DNA of 64,000 nucleotides, taken from the NCBI RefSeq assembly GCF_014161445.1, contig NZ_JABBXA010000001.1, positions 558,001-622,000 on the forward strand, given 5' to 3'. A program made the translations under genes and the position numbers. Under the pieces are notes generated by a model. It saw only the letters and a program-made list of their open reading frames with translations. It ran no database searches and was not told the DNA's origin. The stretch is from Microbispora sp. H13382. Lineage in GTDB: Bacteria; Actinomycetota; Actinomycetes; Streptosporangiales; Streptosporangiaceae. This document shows positions 44,113-53,152 of the stretch, one piece after another (position 1 is the first letter of the stretch; every line of letters starts with the position of its first letter).

Positions 44113-45291
44113 GTGGATCACGTCGTGGTGGTGGGTGCCGGCCTGGCCGGCGTGCGAAGCATCGAGGCGTTGAGGGCCCGTGGATTCACCGGCCGCATCA
44201 CGCTCATCGGCGAGGAACACCATCGCCCCTATGACCGGCCGCCGCTGTCGAAGGCGGTGCTGCTCGGAGAGACCGACTCCACGGTGGTCGACTCCGACCT
44301 CGACGCCCTCGACGTACGGCTGTGCCTCGGCACGGCGGCCAAGGGCCTGCGCGACGGCGTGCTGGAGACGACCGAGGGCGAGCTGGAGTACGACGGCCTG
44401 GTCATCGCCACCGGCGCCGCCCCGATCCGCCTGCGCGGCGAGGGCCGCCAGCACGTGCTGCGCACCATAGAGGACGCGCTGGCGCTGCGCGAGCGGCTGG
44501 TCCCCGGCGCCCGCGTGGCCGTGGTCGGAGCCGGCTGGATCGGCGCGGAGGTCGCCACCGCCGCGGCCAGGGCCGGGTGCGCGGTGACCGTCGTGGAGGC
44601 GGGGGAGAGCCCGCTCGCCGTGGCGCTCGGCCCCGCCGTCGGCAGCCACACCATCGGCTGGTACGCGCGGGCGGGCGTCGAACTACGCCTCGGCGCGATG
44701 GTCGGCACCGTGGACGCCGACGGCCTCACGCTCATGTCCGGCGCCCGGGTGCCGGCGGACGTGGTCGTCACCGGCGTCGGGGTGCGCCCCGCGGTCGACT
44801 GGCTGAAGGGCTCGGCCGTCCGGCTCGACGACGGGGTGGTGGTCGACGAGCACCTGCGCACGTCGCTGCCCAACGTCGTCGCGGTGGGGGACTGCGCCAA
44901 CTGGTGGTCGCGCAGGTTCCGCACCCGCCTGCGGGTCGAGCACTGGGACACCGCGCTCCAGGCTCCCGACACGGCCGTCGCCACCCTCCTGGGCGAGGAG
45001 GCGGTCTACGACCCCGTGCCGTACTTCTGGTCGGAGCAGTTCGGCCACATGGTGCAGTTCGCCGGGCACCGGGAGGCCGGTGACCGGGTGCTGCTGCGCG
45101 GCGACCCGCGTACGGACGAGAAGTGGGCGGTGTGCTGGCTGACGGCCGAGGACACGCTCGCCGCGGTGCTCACCGTGGACCGGCCGCGCGACGTGGTGCA
45201 GGGTCGCAGGCTCGTCGAGGGCGGCCAGCGGCTCGACCCTCGGCGGGTGGCCGACCCGGCCGTCCCGCTCCGCGACTGCATTATGACGTAA
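44113..45291 (+). CDS. NAD(P)H-dependent ferredoxin reductase-type flavoprotein
   Basis: This 392-aa protein belongs to the FAD-dependent pyridine nucleotide-disulfide family, ferredoxin/rubredoxin reductase branch. It has the FAD motif VVVGAGLAGVRSIEALR, NAD motif VAVVGAGWIGAEVA, the second FAD site NVVAVGDCANWW and a C-terminal reductase domain with VPYFWSEQFG. Such enzymes feed electrons to ferredoxins of cytochromes P450 or dioxygenases; no ferredoxin or P450 gene is in the window, so the partner is unknown. It is divergent from the thiamine operon. Confidence 0.88.
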   Translation: MDHVVVVGAGLAGVRSIEALRARGFTGRITLIGEEHHRPYDRPPLSKAVLLGETDSTVVDSDLDALDVRLCLGTAAKGLRDGVLETTEGELEYDGLVIATGAAPIRLRGEGRQHVLRTIEDALALRERLVPGARVAVVGAGWIGAEVATAAARAGCAVTVVEAGESPLAVALGPAVGSHTIGWYARAGVELRLGAMVGTVDADGLTLMSGARVPADVVVTGVGVRPAVDWLKGSAVRLDDGVVVDEHLRTSLPNVVAVGDCANWWSRRFRTRLRVEHWDTALQAPDTAVATLLGEEAVYDPVPYFWSEQFGHMVQFAGHREAGDRVLLRGDPRTDEKWAVCWLTAEDTLAAVLTVDRPRDVVQGRRLVEGGQRLDPRRVADPAVPLRDCIMT

Positions 45292-45334
45292 TCGAGGTGT
45301 TTCCTGGCGGCCCGCCTGTGGTAATGGTGGTTCC

Positions 45335-45709
45335 GTGACGCTTACTGTTGCGCAGATCGACCGGGAGACCGACCAGCTCGTAGGGGAGTGGCTCCCCCTC
45401 TCGGAGGCCGCCAAGAGGCTGGGGCTCAGCATGGGCCGCGCCAAGCAACTCCTCAAGGACAAGAAACTCGCCGGCGCCCGCAGGGGCGGGGGCGAGCCGC
45501 AGATCCCCGCGGTGTTCATCGCCGGCGGCGACGTGCTCAAGGGCCTGCCCGGCACGCTGACGCTCCTGGCCGACGCGGGGTACGACGAGGTGGAGTCGAT
45601 CCGGTGGCTGTTCACCCCGGACGACTCGCTGCCGGGGTCCCCAATCGACGCGATCGTGAAGGGCCGGCACACCGAGGTCAAGCGCAGGGCCCAGGCCCTG
45701 GGTTTCTGA
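45335..45709 (+). CDS. Rv2175c-like DNA-binding protein
   Basis: This 124-aa protein resembles Mycobacterium tuberculosis Rv2175c, a winged-helix DNA-binding protein that the kinase PknL phosphorylates. A helix-turn-helix is at about residues 22-45 ([22 protein letters not shown]). The C-terminal part ([23 protein letters not shown], then [23 protein letters not shown]) matches the family end. The basic N-terminal Thr that is phosphorylated in mycobacteria is not certain here; T2, T4 and T12 are candidates. The start is 7 nt after TAATGG, so the mRNA is likely leaderless. A PASTA kinase lies 4 kb away. Confidence 0.85.
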   Translation: MTLTVAQIDRETDQLVGEWLPLSEAAKRLGLSMGRAKQLLKDKKLAGARRGGGEPQIPAVFIAGGDVLKGLPGTLTLLADAGYDEVESIRWLFTPDDSLPGSPIDAIVKGRHTEVKRRAQALGF

Positions 45710-45737
45710 CCGTACGGCCCCATGGCATTGTGGTCGG

Positions 45738-46391
45738 GTGATTGACACCCGGCGACAGCGGCTCACGCAGGCCAGGCTCTACCTCTGCACCGACGGCAGG
45801 AGGGACCGCGGCGACCTGGAGGAATTCCTCGACGCGGTCCTGTCCGGCGGAGTGGACATCGTCCAGCTCAGGGAGAAGGGCCTGGAGGCGCGCGAGGAGC
45901 TGGACCTGCTCGAGGTCTTCCGCGCGGCGTGCGACAGGCACGGTGCGCTGCTGGCCGTCAACGACCGGGCGGACGTCGCCTTCGCCGCCCGGCCCGACAT
46001 CCTGCACCTCGGGCAGGACGACCTCCCGGTCCCGGTGGCCCGGGAGATCCTCGGCTCCGGCGTGCTCATCGGCAGGTCCACGCACTCGGCGGCGGAGGCG
46101 TCGGCCGCCGCCGTGGAGCCGGGGGTGGACTACTTCTGCTGCGGGCCGATCTGGCCCACGCCCACCAAACCCGGCCGCCCGGCGCCCGGCCCCGCGCTGC
46201 TGGAACACGCGGCGCGCCTGGGCACCGACCGGCCGTGGTTCGGCATCGGCGGCATCGACCTGGGCAACCTCGACGAGGTGATGGCGCACGGCGTGCGCCG
46301 GGCGGTGGTCGTCCGGGCCGTCACCGAGGCCGACGACCCGGGCGCCGCCGCCGCCGCGCTCAAGGCCCGGCTGTCCGCCGTCCCGCTCTGA
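45738..46391 (+). CDS. thiE: Thiamine-phosphate synthase ThiE
   Basis: ThiE joins hydroxymethylpyrimidine diphosphate and thiazole phosphate to thiamine phosphate. The 217-aa barrel has [52 protein letters not shown] and the [14 protein letters not shown] loop, all typical. Unlike thiOSG it has no riboswitch directly upstream; it is transcribed with or just after the Rv2175c-like gene (28 bp gap). Confidence 0.94.
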   Translation: MIDTRRQRLTQARLYLCTDGRRDRGDLEEFLDAVLSGGVDIVQLREKGLEAREELDLLEVFRAACDRHGALLAVNDRADVAFAARPDILHLGQDDLPVPVAREILGSGVLIGRSTHSAAEASAAAVEPGVDYFCCGPIWPTPTKPGRPAPGPALLEHAARLGTDRPWFGIGGIDLGNLDEVMAHGVRRAVVVRAVTEADDPGAAAAALKARLSAVPL

Positions 46392-46401
46392 GCCGCCTCT
46401 G

Positions 46402-46450
46402 AGCCCCCCGTGCGCCGCGTCCCGTCACGCGGGACGCGGCGCACGGGGGG
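46402..46450. terminator. Long bidirectional terminator between thiE and idsA
   Basis: A 22-bp perfect stem (46402-46423 and 46429-46450; arms begin GCCCCCCGTGCGCC) with a 5-nt loop lies between the convergent thiE and polyprenyl synthase genes. Confidence 0.8.
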
Positions 46451-46475
46451 CCGCCACCGGTCCTGCCCCGCGCCG

Positions 46476-47543
46476 TCAGGTGCGGCGGGACGTGGCGGCG
46501 ACGGCGAGGCCGGCCAGCGCCGCGCGGGCCTCCTCCTCGATCGGCGCGTGGTCGAGGGCGTGCAGCGCGTCGTCGAGATAACGCTTGATCATGTCCTCGC
46601 ACGCGGCCAGCGCGCCGGTCTCCTCGATCACCGCGCGCAGCCGCCCGACGCCCTCGGCGTCCAGCCCGGGGTCGCCGAGAAGGGACCGTACGACCGCCGC
46701 CTGGGCGGGGGTGGCCGAGGCGAGCGCGCGCGCGATCAGGACGGTCCGCTTGCCCTCGCGAAGGTCGTCCCCGGCGGGCTTGCCGGTCTCCGCAGGGTCG
46801 CCGAACACGCCGAGGATGTCGTCGCGGAGCTGGAAGGCGATGCCCACCTGCTGGCCGTACTGCACGCAGAGCCGGTCGATCCACGCGTGCGGGGCCCGGG
46901 CGGCGAGGACGAGTCCGAGCCGGAGCGGCTGCTCGACCGAGTACTTGCCGCTCTTGTAGAGGGCCACCCGCAGCGCGCTGTCGTAGGTGCTCTCGCCCTG
47001 AGCCTGTTCGAGCAGATCGAGATACTGCCCGCACATCAGCTCGGTGAGCATGTGGTCGTGCATCGGCTGCGCGGCGGCGAGCGCCTCGGGCGCCAGGCCG
47101 CAGGTGCGCCACATCTCCCCGGACCACACCAGCAGCAGGTTCCCCAGCAGCACGGCCGAGCCCTCGCCGAACTGCCGCGCGGAGCCGTGCCAGCCCGCCT
47201 CGGTGTGCATCCGCTCGAATCGGCGGTGCGCGGACGGCATGCCCCGGCGCACGTCGCTCGCGTCCATGACGTCGTCGTGGACGAGCGCGCTCGCCTGCAG
47301 CAGCTCCAGCGAGGCGGCGGCGGCGTGCAGCCCCGGGTCGTCGCCGCCGCCGGCGGCCCGCCACCCCCAGTGGCAGAAGGCGGGGCGCAGCCGTTTGCCG
47401 CCGGCCAGGAAGTCCTCCGCGGCGGTCAGCAGGGCGGCCAGATGAGGGTCACCGAAGTGTGGTCGCTGCCGGTCGAGGAACTCCCGGAGTGCGCGGTCCA
47501 CCTCCGTACGGATGGAATCGAGCGAGACGGCGGAAGCGGTCAT
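46476..47543 (-). CDS. idsA: Polyprenyl (geranylgeranyl) diphosphate synthase
   Basis: This trans-prenyltransferase (355 aa) extends isoprenoid diphosphates with isopentenyl diphosphate. The first aspartate-rich motif is DDVMD (residues 90-94) and the second DDILGVFGD (about 228-236). Other family parts are GGKRLRP and LMCGQYLDL. Chain length cannot be set from sequence alone; IdsA-type enzymes make geranylgeranyl diphosphate. ATG 47543 lies 6 nt after a TACTCT box, which supports this start over the upstream in-frame ATG at 47579. It is divergent from metF. Confidence 0.9.
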   Translation of the reverse strand: MTASAVSLDSIRTEVDRALREFLDRQRPHFGDPHLAALLTAAEDFLAGGKRLRPAFCHWGWRAAGGGDDPGLHAAAASLELLQASALVHDDVMDASDVRRGMPSAHRRFERMHTEAGWHGSARQFGEGSAVLLGNLLLVWSGEMWRTCGLAPEALAAAQPMHDHMLTELMCGQYLDLLEQAQGESTYDSALRVALYKSGKYSVEQPLRLGLVLAARAPHAWIDRLCVQYGQQVGIAFQLRDDILGVFGDPAETGKPAGDDLREGKRTVLIARALASATPAQAAVVRSLLGDPGLDAEGVGRLRAVIEETGALAACEDMIKRYLDDALHALDHAPIEEEARAALAGLAVAATSRRT

Positions 47544-47670
47544 GCTCTGAGAGTAACCGGGGTTGATCCGGACACACATCACCAGATCCCCCTTCAAGTG
47601 GGTTAACTCACCCAGTAAGGGAAAACGTCCACATAGCAAGACTGCGACCATCGGGAAAAGTGCGGCGCTG

Positions 47671-47683
47671 TAACCTCTCCTGT
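47671..47683 (+). promoter_or_regulatory. -10 box of metF
   Basis: TAACCT (47671-47676) is followed by 7 nt and then the metF ATG, so metF should be leaderless. The idsA promoter (TACTCT, about 47552-47557 on the minus strand) shares this gap. Confidence 0.5.
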
Positions 47684-48613
47684 ATGGCTCTCGGTCTGCC
47701 CTCGCGGCTTCCTGATCGCGTCCCGACGGTCCGCGAACTGCTGGCCGCGGGCGAGCGCTCGTTCTCGTTCGAGTTCTCCCCGCCGAAGACCGACGAGGGG
47801 GAGCGCCAGCTGTGGCGGGCCATCCGCGAGCTCGAGGCGCTGCGGCCGACGTTCGTCTCCGTGACCTACGGCGCCGGCGGCTCGACCCGCGACCGCACCG
47901 TGAACATCGTCGAGCGGCTGGCGCACGAGACGACGCTGACCCCCGTCGCCCACTTCACCGCGGTCGACCACTCGATCCGCGAGCTGCGCCACCTCGTCGG
48001 CCGGTTCGCCGACGCGGGCGTGCGCAACATCCTCGCCGTACGCGGCGACCCGCGCGGGGGCAACCCCCTGGACGAGTGGGTCAAGCACCCGGAGGGCGTG
48101 CTGTACGCCGAGGAGCTGGTGCGCCTGATCCGCCAGGCGGGCGACTTCTGCGTGGGGGTGGCCGCATTCCCGTACAAGCACCCCAGGTCGGCGAGCATCG
48201 AGTCGGACACCGAGTATTTCGTGCAGAAGTGCCGGGCCGGCGCGGACTACGCGATCACCCAGATGTTCTTCCGGGCGGAGGACTACCTGCGGCTGCGTGA
48301 CCGCGTGGCGGCCCGTGGGTGTGACACCCCCATCATCCCCGGCATCATGCCCGTCACGCAGATGAGCACGATCGCCCGGTCGGAGCAGCTGTCCGGCGCG
48401 CCGTTCCCGCCCGAGGTGGCCGAGCGGTTCGAGGCCGTCGCCGACGACCCGGCCGCGGTTCGCCGCCTCGGGATCGAGCACGCCGTCGAGCTGTGCCAGA
48501 AGCTGCTCGACGAGGGCGCGCCCGGCATCCACTTCATCACCTTCAACCGGTCGAGCGCGACCCGCGAGGTGTTCCAGGCGCTGCACAGCGTGCCCGCGGC
48601 CGTCGCCGGCTGA
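47684..48613 (+). CDS. metF: Methylenetetrahydrofolate reductase
   Basis: MetF reduces 5,10-methylene-THF to 5-methyl-THF for methionine synthesis. The 309-aa flavoprotein barrel starts with [13 protein letters not shown] and shows [37 protein letters not shown] and [11 protein letters not shown], all family signatures. ATG 47684 sits 7 nt after a TAACCT -10 box; a longer frame starts at 47660 but has no support. With idsA divergent and an acetyltransferase convergent, it is a single-gene unit. Confidence 0.94.
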   Translation: MALGLPSRLPDRVPTVRELLAAGERSFSFEFSPPKTDEGERQLWRAIRELEALRPTFVSVTYGAGGSTRDRTVNIVERLAHETTLTPVAHFTAVDHSIRELRHLVGRFADAGVRNILAVRGDPRGGNPLDEWVKHPEGVLYAEELVRLIRQAGDFCVGVAAFPYKHPRSASIESDTEYFVQKCRAGADYAITQMFFRAEDYLRLRDRVAARGCDTPIIPGIMPVTQMSTIARSEQLSGAPFPPEVAERFEAVADDPAAVRRLGIEHAVELCQKLLDEGAPGIHFITFNRSSATREVFQALHSVPAAVAG

Positions 48614-48627
48614 GCCGGCCGGTCCGT

Positions 48628-49200
48628 TCAGCTCTCGCGGGCCCCGAGCTCGGGCAGCGGCAGCCGCACCCCGGCGATGACGTACTCCTCGTATCCGCCG
48701 GGGAAGACGAACCGGGTCATCAGGTCGGCGAACCCGACGTCCCGGTAGAGATGCCGGGCCACCGTGGGGGCGTCGTGCGTCGAGAGCACGGCCGTACGCT
48801 CCGGGCGGCCCTCGCACAGCGTGTGGATCAGGCGCCGCCCGATCCCCTGGCCCTGGTACTCGGGGCGCACGTGGATCTCGGCGATCTCCAGGGCGTCGCC
48901 GAACCAGTCCTCCGCCACCACCGGCCCGGCCCGGTCCTGCAGCGCCCCGCGTACGACGTCGTGCCACCACTGCCCATGGCCGCCGTGGAAGCCGTACGCG
49001 AAGCCGGCGACGCCGCCAGGAGCCTGCGCGTCCTCGGCGAGCATGCAGTCGAAGTCGGGATAGGTGGAGTGGTTACGCATGATCGCCATGCGCCCCGCGA
49101 GCTGGTCCGACGGCGGGCGCATGGCGACCGTGTAAATCTCCAGAACGGTGTCCAGCACCGCCCTGAACCGGTCGGGCCCCACCCGTCGCAGTTGGATCAC
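48628..49200 (-). CDS. GNAT-family N-acetyltransferase
   Basis: The 190-aa protein has a GNAT domain with the acetyl-CoA-binding VRPEYQGQGIGRRLIHTL loop at about residues 118-135 and the IAEIHV beta strand before it. The substrate is unknown. GTG 49200 is chosen because a TAATGT box lies 7 nt upstream on the minus strand (a leaderless start); a GTG three codons earlier and longer frames are possible. It ends 14 bp from metF (convergent). Confidence 0.8.
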   Translation of the reverse strand: MIQLRRVGPDRFRAVLDTVLEIYTVAMRPPSDQLAGRMAIMRNHSTYPDFDCMLAEDAQAPGGVAGFAYGFHGGHGQWWHDVVRGALQDRAGPVVAEDWFGDALEIAEIHVRPEYQGQGIGRRLIHTLCEGRPERTAVLSTHDAPTVARHLYRDVGFADLMTRFVFPGGYEEYVIAGVRLPLPELGARES

Positions 49201-49244
49201 TCGTCGCACATTAGCAAAACGTCGCCGGGCCGGTCCGGCAGGCG

Positions 49245-49721
49245 TCACTCCACCTCGGCGGCCGTGCCCCCGGTAATGCGCAGCAACTCCTCGTAGGACG
49301 TGGGGAAGACCGTGTGGGGGTGCCCCGCGGCGGCCCACACCACGCTGTGCTTGCCCAGCCAGGTGTCCACGAGCGTCCGTACGGGCGCGGGGTGCCCGAC
49401 CGGGGCGACGCCGCCGATGGGCTGCCCGGTGTGCTCGCGGACGAACTCCGGCGTGGCCCGCCGCACCTTCGCCGCGCCGACGAGCCGCGCGATCAGGTCG
49501 GTGTTCACGCGGTGGGCGCCGCTGGTGAGCACCAGCAGCGGCGCGCCGTCCGCGTCGAAGATCAGGCTGTTCGCGATCGCGCCCACCTCGCAGCCGAGCC
49601 GGGCCGCCGCAGTGGCGGCGGTCGGGGCGGCCTCGTCCAGCACGACGACCTCGCCCGCCACCTCGTGGGCCCGCAGGGCCTCCTGGACTCGGACGACGTT
49701 CGGATGCAACTTTTCTGCCAC
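49245..49721 (-). CDS. YbaK/ProX-type aminoacyl-tRNA deacylase
   Basis: This 158-aa protein has the YbaK/EbsC fold, which clears mischarged tRNA (for example Cys- or Ala-tRNA-Pro) in trans. The conserved lysine region is LVGAAKVRRA and the GQPIGGVAPVGH loop is diagnostic. The protein starts with GTG 49721. Substrate preference cannot be told from sequence. It precedes the GNAT gene by 44 bp on the same strand. Confidence 0.88.
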   Translation of the reverse strand: MAEKLHPNVVRVQEALRAHEVAGEVVVLDEAAPTAATAAARLGCEVGAIANSLIFDADGAPLLVLTSGAHRVNTDLIARLVGAAKVRRATPEFVREHTGQPIGGVAPVGHPAPVRTLVDTWLGKHSVVWAAAGHPHTVFPTSYEELLRITGGTAAEVE

Positions 49722-49846
49722 GCGGTCACTCTAAACGGATTGCCAGGACATACGCCGCCGATTATGGCCACTTAAGATCAAGCGGCTCACAATCGGACCG
49801 TAAGGTGGGTCCTTTGATCGGGAATCGGGCTTATGAGGGGTTGGTC

Positions 49847-50689
49847 ATGATGAGGGGTCGACGGCGACTGGCCGCGGCCACGCTCGTCGCGGTGGGGGCC
49901 GTGACGTTCGCGGTGGCCGGCGTCACCGGCACGGCGCAGGCGCGCACCGCCGCGCCCGCGGGAGCGGTGACCACGGCGACCGTGCCGCCAGCGTTACCGG
50001 CGCTCGCGGCGCTCCCGGCGCGCGCCGCCGCCTATCCGCCGTTCACCGCGCCGGGCAAGACGCTCAGGCTCGGCGCCAAGGGCTCGGCCGTGAAGGCGCT
50101 GCAGTCCCGGCTCCAGGAGCTCGGATACATGCCCGGCGCGGCCGACGGCCGGTACGGCGGGGCCACGCTGACGGCGGTCTGGGCGTTCCAGAAGGTGCAG
50201 GGGATCAAGCCGACCAGCACGATCGCCGCCCGCACCTGGAGGGCGCTGGAGAACCCCCGCGCGCCCAGGGTCCTGGTGCCCCGGGGCAAGCCGACGCGCG
50301 TCGAGGTGGACCTGACCAGACAGGTGATGGTTCTGTACCGGGGCGGCGCGCCGGTGATGATCAGCCACATCTCCAGCGGCAGCGGCATCCCCTACACCGA
50401 GTACGCCACCTGGAACGGCAAGCGGCAGCGGTTCTCCGGCAGCGCCCGCACGCCGACCGGCGACTACACGACCACCTGGCGGGTCAAGGGCTGGCACCGG
50501 TCCTACCTCGGGCAGCTCTACAACCCGATCTTCTTCAACGGCGGCATCGCGCTCCACGGCGCCCTGTCGGTGCCGCTCTACCCGGCGTCGCACGGCTGCG
50601 TGCGGCTGCCCATGAACGTGGCCGAGGTCCTGCCGGGCATGCTCGGCAGGGGCGTCCCGGTGCACGTCAGGGGTGCCTTCAGGCGCTAG
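49847..50689 (+). CDS. Secreted L,D-transpeptidase with peptidoglycan-binding domain
   Basis: The enzyme makes 3-3 crosslinks in peptidoglycan or attaches proteins to it. The 280-aa precursor has a Sec signal peptide (residues 1-32, cleavage after AQA), an Ala/Pro-rich linker, a PG_binding_1 domain (about 70-130; LGAKGSAVKALQSRLQELGY) and a YkuD catalytic domain (150-275). The active site is intact: H237 and SHGCVRLP with C251. ATG 49847 is preceded by GAGGGG. No partner gene is adjacent. Confidence 0.9.
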   Translation: MMRGRRRLAAATLVAVGAVTFAVAGVTGTAQARTAAPAGAVTTATVPPALPALAALPARAAAYPPFTAPGKTLRLGAKGSAVKALQSRLQELGYMPGAADGRYGGATLTAVWAFQKVQGIKPTSTIAARTWRALENPRAPRVLVPRGKPTRVEVDLTRQVMVLYRGGAPVMISHISSGSGIPYTEYATWNGKRQRFSGSARTPTGDYTTTWRVKGWHRSYLGQLYNPIFFNGGIALHGALSVPLYPASHGCVRLPMNVAEVLPGMLGRGVPVHVRGAFRR

Positions 50690-50697
50690 TGCCCCTC

Positions 50698-50838
50698 CCG
50701 CCAACCTTTGCCCCGTCGCGTCGCCCAGAGCGGCACCTCGCTGCGTTGTCGTCGTCGCTCGTAGCTCCGCTACGAGCTCCTCCTCCGCCTTGCGATGCAC
50801 CACTCTGGCCACCGCTCCGTCCGGGCAAACTTTGGCGG
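50698..50838. repeat. MITE-like imperfect inverted repeat (141 bp)
   Basis: Two arms of about 68 bp around TCC at 50766-50768 are imperfectly inverted. The ends read CCGCCAA (50698-50704) and TTGGCGG (50832-50838), and the centre is a perfect CTCGTAGC/GCTACGAG. Between the ends about two thirds of positions pair. It has no coding capacity. The size and terminal inversions are like a MITE or a REP-type element; a target duplication is not evident. Confidence 0.6.
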
Positions 50839-50860
50839 TCGCGGCACCAGTTCCACCCCC

Positions 50861-50899
50861 GGAGGGGCCCCGCGCGAGGTGCTCGCGCGGGGCCCCTCC
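50861..50899. terminator. Strong 18-bp terminator hairpin
   Basis: GGAGGGGCCCCGCGCGAG (50861-50878) and its exact complement (50882-50899) form a perfect 18-bp stem with loop GTG. It follows the L,D-transpeptidase gene and the MITE-like repeat and should end transcription before the SOS-type promoter. Confidence 0.75.
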
Positions 50900-50931
50900 G
50901 CCGTCTCGTGCCCACGTTTGCGCCACACTCC

Positions 50932-50987
50932 TCGAACACGTATTCGTTGACAGCCTTGACAGTGGACATGATCGAATCTATGTTCGA
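50932..50987 (+). promoter_or_regulatory. SOS-type promoter: TTGACA-17-TATGTT with LexA boxes
   Basis: A promoter TTGACA (50956-50961), 17-bp spacer, TATGTT (50979-50984) is overlapped by TCGAATCTATGTTCGA (50972-50987), which matches the actinobacterial LexA box TCGAAC-4-GTTCGA at all but one position. A second weaker box TCGAACACGTATTCGT lies at 50932-50947 (two mismatches). LexA bound here would block the -10 box. Confidence 0.8.
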
Positions 50988-51255
50988 TGGAGTGGGCGTG
51001 GGACTCGCGGCTCGCGCCCACCCCGTTGGAATCGTGCCTTCGTCGTCGGCGGAGACGGATGCGGCACGGCCCGCGGCGTGGGCCGGACGGGGAGAGGGGA
51101 AGCTCCTCGTCCGGCCGCCCACGGGAGCCTGAGAAAGCGTCGGGCGATCTCGAGCGGTTCACGGGATCTCCCGGCCGGCGAAATTGTCGGTGCGATCTGC
51201 GACTGTGAGATCACCGGCGACCTTCGCCGGAGTGCCACGACTCAAGGAGGCGGGC
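50988..51255 (+). other. 264-nt 5' leader of the HEPN gene
   Basis: From the predicted start point near 50991 to the HEPN ATG the leader is about 264 nt, unusually long. It contains overlapping short frames but no convincing gene; a 73-codon frame starting at 50987 begins too close to the -10 box and has no family features. It ends with AAGGAGG (51244-51250), an excellent ribosome-binding site. The leader could carry RNA-level control or a second promoter. Confidence 0.35.
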
Positions 51256-51693
51256 ATGACTGAGGAGAACGACGATCAGAAGAGCGGGCCCCGGCTCTCG
51301 CAGGCGGTTCTGGCACACCTCGCGGACGCCAGAGCATGCCTCGCGGACGCCACCGTCGGGCCCACCCCCGCGGACCGCTACGTGTCGGCCCACCTGGCGG
51401 CCCTCCGTGCGGCCGCCGGGATCCTCGCGGCGCGTCCGCGGCCGATGGACGGCCGCAGGCGGCGCCTGCGCAGCGCCTGGGAGCTGCTGCCGGAGGCCGA
51501 GCCCAAGCTCGCGGACTGGGCGGCCTACTTCGCGGTGAGCGCGACCAAGCGTGCGGCGGCCGAGGCCGGCATGGTCCGCGCCGTCACGCAGAACGACGCG
51601 GAAGAGATCATAGCGGAGGCGGACAGGTTCGTCGGCGAGGTCGAGTCGATCCTCGGTCTGCCGGGCCGCCCCACCCTGCCCATGGCCGGCTGA
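51256..51693 (+). CDS. SAV_6107-like HEPN domain protein
   Basis: This 145-aa helical protein resembles the SAV_6107-type HEPN family of actinomycetes. Typical segments are LSQAVLAHLADARACLADA, TPADRYVSAHLAALRAAAGILAARPRP, and LRSAWELLPEAEPKLADWA. HEPN domains often act as RNases or nucleotide-binding modules, but the usual RX4-6H motif is not clearly seen. In Streptomyces such genes lie beside mutagenic polymerase genes; here no polymerase is adjacent, yet a LexA-type promoter precedes it. A DNA-damage-related role is inferred. ATG 51256 has AAGGAGG 5 nt upstream. Confidence 0.78.
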   Translation: MTEENDDQKSGPRLSQAVLAHLADARACLADATVGPTPADRYVSAHLAALRAAAGILAARPRPMDGRRRRLRSAWELLPEAEPKLADWAAYFAVSATKRAAAEAGMVRAVTQNDAEEIIAEADRFVGEVESILGLPGRPTLPMAG

Positions 51694-51876
51694 CCACCGA
51701 TCCCGGCACGGCGCGGATCGGCAGGGTCGCCACCATGCCGAGCGCCGTCGCCAGACCCGGCCGGCTCGCTGCGGCCAGGCGTGCCGCAGGGGAGGACGAG
51801 CGGCGCGGCCGCGTCCGATGACCGGCCGCCGCGCGGTGTCTCGGGTCCGCTCCTGCCGTGGGCGGGCCGCGGGTGC

Positions 51877-53121
51877 TCAGACGGGGTCGCGCTCCAGGGG
51901 GCAGCTCATGCACCGGGGCCCGCCGCGTCCGCGGCCGAGCTCGCTGCCGCGGATCGGGATGACCTCGATGCCGTGCCTGCGCAGGTGGTTGTTGGTCGTG
52001 GTGTTGCGTTCGTAGGCGACGACCACACCCGGCTCCAGCGCCAGCACGTTGCAGCCGTCGTCCCACTGCTCGCGCTCGGCCGCGTGCACGTCCTGCGTCG
52101 GCGTGAGGACCTTGATGTCGTCCAGGCCGAGGGCCCGCGCGATCGCCTTGTGCATGTCCTCCGGCGGGTGGTCGGTGACCTTCAGCTCCTTGTCGGTGTC
52201 GCCCGGCTCCACCGTGTACGAGGGAAGCATGCCGAGCCCGGCGTACTTGGTGAACACGCCCACGTCGACGTTGGTCATCACGGTGTCGAGGTGCATGAAC
52301 GCACGGGTCTTGGGCAGGTCGAGCGCCACGATGCGGGTCGCCGACCCCGCCCGGAACAGGTTGGTGGCCAGCATCTCGACCGCCTGCGGCTGGGTGCGCT
52401 CGCTCACCCCGACGAGCACGACGCCGCCGCCGAGCACCAGGACGTCGCCGCCCTCGATGGTGGCCGGGGCCATGCGCACGCCCTCGTACCAGACGTTGAA
52501 CCCCCCGTCGTCCGGGTTGCCGTAGCCCGCGGCGAACAGCGGATGCCAGCGATAGACGGCCTCGTAGTTGACGGTCTCCCGCCTGCGCGCCTTCTTGCGC
52601 ATCGCGTTGATCGACACCCCGTCGTACACCCAGCAGGAGGTGTCGCGGGCGAACAGGTGGTTGGGCAGCGGCGGGAGGACGAAGTCGTCCATCGCCAGGG
52701 TGTGGAAGGTGATGGAGCCCGGGTCGCAGCCCAGCTCCATGATCTCGCGCTTGGTGATCCCGCCGGTCAGCAGCGGTGCGAGCGCGTCGGCGTCGAGTGA
52801 GTCGAGCGTGTTGCGGATCGCGTCGGCGGTCAGCGGGCCGAACCAGTGCTCGTCGACGCTGCCGTCGAGGATGTGCTTGCGCGCGTCGGGGATCTCGATC
52901 ACCTCGCGCAGGAGGTCGCCGAGGTGGTGCACCGTGACGCCGCGCCCGGCGAGCACGTCGCACCACTCGCGGTGCTCCTCCAGCGCGCGGTGCACCCAGA
53001 GCACGTCGTCGAACAGCAGGCCGTCCTTGTTGCCCGGGGTGAGCCGCTTGAGCGCGAGTTCGGGTATGTCGACCAGGACGCGGCGAAGCCTGCCCACCTC
53101 GGAGCCCACGTAAAACGTCAT
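51877..53121 (-). CDS. arcA: Arginine deiminase
   Basis: ArcA converts arginine to citrulline and ammonia. The 414-aa protein has the five-bladed fold motifs of the family: LFARDTSCW (the FxRD part), [15 protein letters not shown] and the catalytic cysteine in [10 protein letters not shown] (C404). ArcB/ArcC are not adjacent, so a full arginine deiminase pathway is not shown here. ATG 53121 matches the family start ([10 protein letters not shown]); the frame reaches 53196 upstream. A GATAGT box lies 7 nt before the ATG, so a leaderless mRNA is likely. Confidence 0.93.
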   Translation of the reverse strand: MTFYVGSEVGRLRRVLVDIPELALKRLTPGNKDGLLFDDVLWVHRALEEHREWCDVLAGRGVTVHHLGDLLREVIEIPDARKHILDGSVDEHWFGPLTADAIRNTLDSLDADALAPLLTGGITKREIMELGCDPGSITFHTLAMDDFVLPPLPNHLFARDTSCWVYDGVSINAMRKKARRRETVNYEAVYRWHPLFAAGYGNPDDGGFNVWYEGVRMAPATIEGGDVLVLGGGVVLVGVSERTQPQAVEMLATNLFRAGSATRIVALDLPKTRAFMHLDTVMTNVDVGVFTKYAGLGMLPSYTVEPGDTDKELKVTDHPPEDMHKAIARALGLDDIKVLTPTQDVHAAEREQWDDGCNVLALEPGVVVAYERNTTTNNHLRRHGIEVIPIRGSELGRGRGGPRCMSCPLERDPV

Positions 53122-53152
53122 GTCCTGCACTATCCCCGCGTGGCGGGAATCA

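Noticed and set aside
50987-51208. 73-codon ORF in the HEPN leader
   Set aside because: It starts only 3 nt after the predicted -10 box and contains poly-Arg of the shadow-frame type.
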